A DNA stretch of 64,000 nucleotides from Pestalotiopsis fici W106-1 (Eukaryota > Ascomycota > Sordariomycetes > Amphisphaeriales > Sporocadaceae), in contig NW_006917091.1 of NCBI RefSeq assembly GCF_000516985.1, forward strand, positions 3,865,022 to 3,929,021, read 5' to 3'. Both the position numbers and the translations under genes were made by a program. How positions within the stretch are numbered: the first letter of the stretch is position 1; every line of letters starts with the position of its first letter. The notes beneath the pieces are model-generated. The model made no database searches, was not told the DNA's origin, and saw nothing but the letters and a program-made list of their open reading frames with translations. Shown in pieces: positions 60,273 to 64,000 of the stretch.

Positions 60273-61960
60273 ATGCCTCCAGTAAGTCATCAATTCTCGA
60301 CGCGCCGCAGCTTGACCTGTCTACGCTGGTGGCTCCACCATCGTGACTTGCAAGTACGTCTAGCTGTGCATACTGACCCGTCACCTTTTGTAGGGACGCC
60401 CTGCTACCAGACGACTCGTCACCAACGAGAATGACGAGAACAGTTCTACGCGTATGACGCGTGCAAAGGCTGCAGCACTTGACGTCGATGTCAATGCACC
60501 ACCCACAAAGCCAACCCTCCAGTCAAAGAAGCCTGCAACCACAACCGCAGCCAACGGCAGAAGACGGGCTGCTCTGGGCGATGTCACTAATGCTGGAAAG
60601 GTCGAGGTCACCGAGGGAAAGAAGGCCGCTACTGCCAAGACTGGCCTTGTCTCCAAGGCTGCTCAGCCCACCGGCGTTCAGAAGCCTCGCGCCACCACAA
60701 CAAGAACTGCCCTCGCCAGCAAGGAAGCTGCAAAGAAGACTGAAGTGAAGAGAGCTGGCTCCGGCTCCGGTGCCATTGGTGCCTCTTCCACAAAGAGAAA
60801 AGTTGCTACCACCACAGTCAAGCAAGACAAGATTGCAGAGGAGGGTGAGCCGGTTCGCAAGAAGGTCCACACTCTGGTGGAGAGTGAAAAGGTTGTTGAA
60901 GTCGCCAACGATGAGAACGCCAAGGTAGACTCCGTCACCGAAAAGGTGTCCCAGCCCGAGCCTGCGCCGCAGGAGAAGCACAAGTACCCCCCGGGTGTCA
61001 AGGACCTGGACAGCGAGGACCTGGATGACCCGTTGATGGCTGCCGAGTATGCCAACGAGATCTTTGAGTATTTGAGAGACCTGGAGTGCGAGTCGGTGCC
61101 CAACCCAGAGTATATGGCACACCAGGACGATTTGGAGTGGAAGACGCGCGGTATCCTCATCGACTGGCTGATTGAGGTCCACACACGTTTCCACCTTCTG
61201 CCGGAGACCTTGTTCCTGGCCATCAACATTATCGACCGCTTCCTTTCCGAGAAGGTTGTCCAGCTTGACCGGCTGCAGCTTGTCGGCATCACTGCCATGT
61301 TCATCGCGTCCAAGTACGAGGAGGTTCTGTCGCCGCACGTTGCCAACTTTGTACACGTCGCCGATGATGGTTTCTCGGAACAGGAGATTTTGAGTGCCGA
61401 GCGTTTCGTCCTTTCTACGCTGGATTTCAACCTCAGCTACCCCAACCCCATGAACTTCCTTCGTCGTATCTCCAAGGCCGACAACTATGACATCCAATCG
61501 CGTACCATTGGCAAGTATCTTATGGAGATCAGCCTGGTTGACCACCGATTCATGGCCTATCGCTCCAGTCACATTGCTGCGGCTGCTATGTACTTGTCGC
61601 GCATGATCCTAGACCGCGGCCCTTGGGTAAGTTTCACAGATGAGTATAATTTATGCATAAAAGCTAATTTTGACCAGGATGAAACTCTGTCGTACTACGC
61701 TGGCTACACGGAAGAGGAGATCGAGCCAGTCTTCCTCCTCATGGTTGATTACCTGGCTCGCCCCGTCATCCACGAGGCCTTCTACAAGAAGTACGCTAGT
61801 AAGAAGTTCTTGAAGGGTATGTCTTCTCATCTCCTAGAACAAAACATTCAATACTGACCGACGCACAGCTTCCCTTCTCACTCGGCAATGGGCCAAGAGA
61901 TGTGCTCCTGAGTTGGGTATCACTGACACGAAGCTCTCCCTGGATGAGCTTGAGCCTTGA
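60273..61960 (+). CDS. nimE: B-type mitotic cyclin
   Basis: Regulatory partner of Cdk1 for entry into mitosis. Exons 60273-60281 (three codons), 60394-61626, 61678-61816 and 61869-61960 encode 490 residues. The N-terminal 190 residues are basic and disordered and hold a destruction box RAALGDVTN at residues 61-69 for APC/C-driven turnover. The cyclin boxes start near FEYLRDLECESVPNPEYM: MAHQDDLEWKTRGILIDWLI, VHTRFHLLPETLFLAINIID, FIASKYEEVLSPHV, then the second box FLRRISKADNYD, AAAMYLSRMILDRGPW and TLSYYAGYTEEEI. The MRxIL-type helix appears here as KTRGILIDWL. Intron 2 (61627-61677) is 51 nt, divisible by three and free of stops, so a retained form would stay in frame. Confidence 0.95.
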
Positions 61961-63404
61961 GTCTGCCCGAATGGCAAATCTTGCTCAAAGCATAATCAAT
62001 ACCGATGAGAACCTTTATGCCAACGCGTTCCATCGACCCAGGATACCCGGTGGAGCTTTGGATGGTGCTTCACAGTAATCGTTTATGACTTGATAGATGC
62101 ACGAGAGTCTCATAGCACAGACGGTCGGGCCGTCTTGGTTCAAACCACCCGCTGGGGAAGGGTTTTTCTCAACTTCTCTTGTTGCATTTCTATTTTTTGC
62201 AGTCCAGCTGCAACATTTGCCATCTTTTGATGGGCATGGCGTCTCGGCATAGGTGTCTAGGAGTTTACGGAGGGTGGCGTTGTCATGTCTTATTTATTTC
62301 GCCCAGATCTCTGCATAGCCAGGTTCGTTGCTACTTCAGGGGATTTGGCATTCTGCCGTCCCTGGAATCCGATTCAACGGAGGTACAATGCCAATCGGAT
62401 GTTTTAGCGTCTACGTTTCAAACCCGTTGCTAGGTACACGGCTAGTCCAGAGGAAAAGCGTGACATCATGGCTGGATCGGTGCCGTGATCCTTTTGCCTT
62501 TTTTGTATGGAGTTGCTAGGGAAAACAGGAACCCGCATGCTGAACGTGTTGGACTATATCATTTTTTACGTATGAGTGGCGGATAAAAGAATGCACGATG
62601 AATATACTTCTACGCCGATGACTCTGTTCTGAGAGCGGATTCTCAACCGGTTGCCATAGCAGTGGGTTCGGTGAAAGTTGCCAGATGTGGGTGTCTTGTC
62701 TTGTTGGTTGTCTTGACGCGTCGGTCGTGGTAGGTAGTGAGAGTTGAAAGGGTCTCATTGGTTTGATTCACAACAGGCACAGCCGCCGAGACCCGTTGGG
62801 AGTCGGAAAGGCTTCCGCGGCGATCCATCTCACTGTGTATCATAACATGGAACGAGATCATTTATGAGGAAAAGTCATAGACACTACTACCAAGCTGTAC
62901 TTAGTTCAGTGGACATGGTCAATGTCGTCGTCTTATTGGTAGGGAGCAGGCGTATGATCATCAGGTGGACAGCAACGAACGTTGGTGTAGCAACTGCCTG
63001 GTGTATAGTGGCCAATGGAGATAAGCACTACTACCTACCAGCTGCAAGGCTCTTTACATGTATGTCTCTCAAGTGCTACGTGATTTATAAAACACGGCCA
63101 TGGCTACTTTAAAATACGGTGCTCGGGCTTATACGGAACCTAGCAAACTCGCGAGGCTATGCTTTTATGGTCGAAACACGACATGCTGTCAGTTCGGCCA
63201 TCATCCAAGAAATTGGAGAAAGCATTTCTCCTGGTCCGGGGTCAAAACAACGAGAAGGGCCAGAGATAAGTAGCATGTGAATAGGGTTGATCCGCTCTTT
63301 ATAGAAAGGAGAGCTTCTGAACTTGGCCACCATTGGCTGGCTACATTGTCTTGGTTGGTACAGTTCTATTATGACGAATACACTGGTGGCAAACTCAAAG
63401 CACC
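61961..63404. other. Convergent spacer after cyclin B
   Basis: 1.4 kb. 3' flanks and unassigned sequence. GGTAGGTAGT at 62729-62738 and CTACCTACC at 63030-63038 belong to the TAGGTA family. No gene supported. Confidence 0.55.
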
Positions 63405-64000
63405 CTAAGTCTTGGACAAGTCTAGGCAGTGAACTCCAGCATCAGTCTGATGGCTATTTTGTGTTTCTGCTGGCTCAGAGGCACCTACGGCAGCTTCTTG
63501 ATCGCTGGTAGGCGAACCTCTTGCTTTGATGTTGTGGCAATTCTCCAGACTTTGAGCCGCTTCCAAGTTGGTCCCATCATCATCTCGGTTGGGAGTATCC
63601 GAGTCTTTTGCCTCGGCAGCGTCATCCCCGAATCTGTCTGTATCGTTGGGAGTGACTTCGGAATCAGATGCTCTGGCAATATCACTAGCAGCATCATCCT
63701 CGAAACCGGGAGTATCTTGGATCTCGCCTTCCATTGGCTGTATTCTTCCCAAAGACTTGTCACCGCGCGCTGTCTGCGAGTTCTTTTTACTCTTCTTCTT
63801 GCCCAGCCCAAGTTTCTTCTTCATGGTGCCCATGAGATACGGGACCGGGTTGCCCGCCTTGGCCTTGGCAATGGCTTCTTTTCTAGTGTCCTTGGCCTTA
63901 ACTGTAGCCTCCCTTCTTGCCTCCTTGGCTACGATGCCCGCGCGATGAACGGCCTGGCGCTCCGAAGCCATGCGCAGGAAGCTTGAACGGGTCGGTGGAG
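63405..64000 (-). CDS. Partial protein of unknown function, cut by the window edge
   Basis: The frame is open from the right edge to a stop at 63405-63407. An ATG lies at 63971 (188 residues), but the frame continues beyond it to the edge (PPTRSSFLRM before the methionine), so this is more likely the C-terminal part of a longer protein or its last exon. The visible part starts with an amphipathic basic helix region (RAGIVAKEARREATVKAKDT, residues about 10-30 from the methionine), then GNPVPYLMGTMKKKLGLGKKKSKK, followed by an acidic S/D/E-rich tail (FEDDAASDIARASDSEV, RDDDGTN). No domain is recognised. Confidence 0.55.
   Translation of the reverse strand, partial: PPTRSSFLRMASERQAVHRAGIVAKEARREATVKAKDTRKEAIAKAKAGNPVPYLMGTMKKKLGLGKKKSKKNSQTARGDKSLGRIQPMEGEIQDTPGFEDDAASDIARASDSEVTPNDTDRFGDDAAEAKDSDTPNRDDDGTNLEAAQSLENCHNIKARGSPTSDQEAAVGASEPAETQNSHQTDAGVHCLDLSKT

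Noticed and set aside
60523..61572. 349-codon antisense frame over cyclin B
   Set aside because: Same effect of codon bias on the reverse strand; no independent protein features.

Overview
This window is nuclear DNA of a filamentous ascomycete, most likely a Sordariomycete of the order Hypocreales. The evidence is compact genes with mostly 50-200 nt GT-AG introns, fungus-specific families (PalF, HxB, COA3, a Dep1/Sds3 subunit, a Zn2Cys6 regulator), CT-rich leaders before start codons and scattered TAGGTA/TACCTA motifs between genes. I cannot name the species. I reconstructed 20 complete protein genes and one gene cut by the right edge. For every multi-exon model the exon lengths sum to an in-frame total. 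I found no tRNA, rRNA, CRISPR array or intact transposon.

Layout. 1-12.6 kb: alpha-tubulin, then NOP12 (minus) divergent from a DEP1-like Rpd3L subunit, then a 74-residue COA3 (minus) divergent from PTA1/symplekin. 12.6-30.2 kb: long leaders and spacers around a SHE3-like coiled-coil protein, an 843-residue fungal protein of unknown function, verprolin (minus), a predicted mitochondrial membrane protein and a four-helix membrane protein. 30.2-32.9 kb is a gene-free spacer rich in homopolymers. 32.9-46 kb: a CHORD/CS co-chaperone (minus), a glutaredoxin-like protein, an HpcH/HpaI aldolase (minus), an MFS sugar porter, a Zn2Cys6 factor and the molybdenum-cofactor sulfurase HxB (minus). 46-64 kb: CDC6, the pH-signalling arrestin PalF, mitochondrial ribosomal protein uL2m (minus), a B-type cyclin and the truncated gene at the edge.

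Most genes are unlinked housekeeping functions: ribosome and mRNA maturation (NOP12, PTA1, DEP1), cytoskeleton (tubulin, verprolin, possibly SHE3), mitochondria (COA3, uL2m), and the cell cycle (CDC6, cyclin B). The one stretch that looks like a functional neighbourhood is aldolase, sugar porter and Zn2Cys6 regulator (35.4-42.9 kb), which could be a small sugar-acid or deoxy-sugar catabolic module.

The points most worth a second look are that neighbourhood, six PSAP motifs in the PalF tail, a cluster of three ACGCG cores before CDC6, a 51-nt stop-free intron in cyclin B, a GC-AG intron in the transporter, and four genes whose first coding exon is only 8-12 nt.
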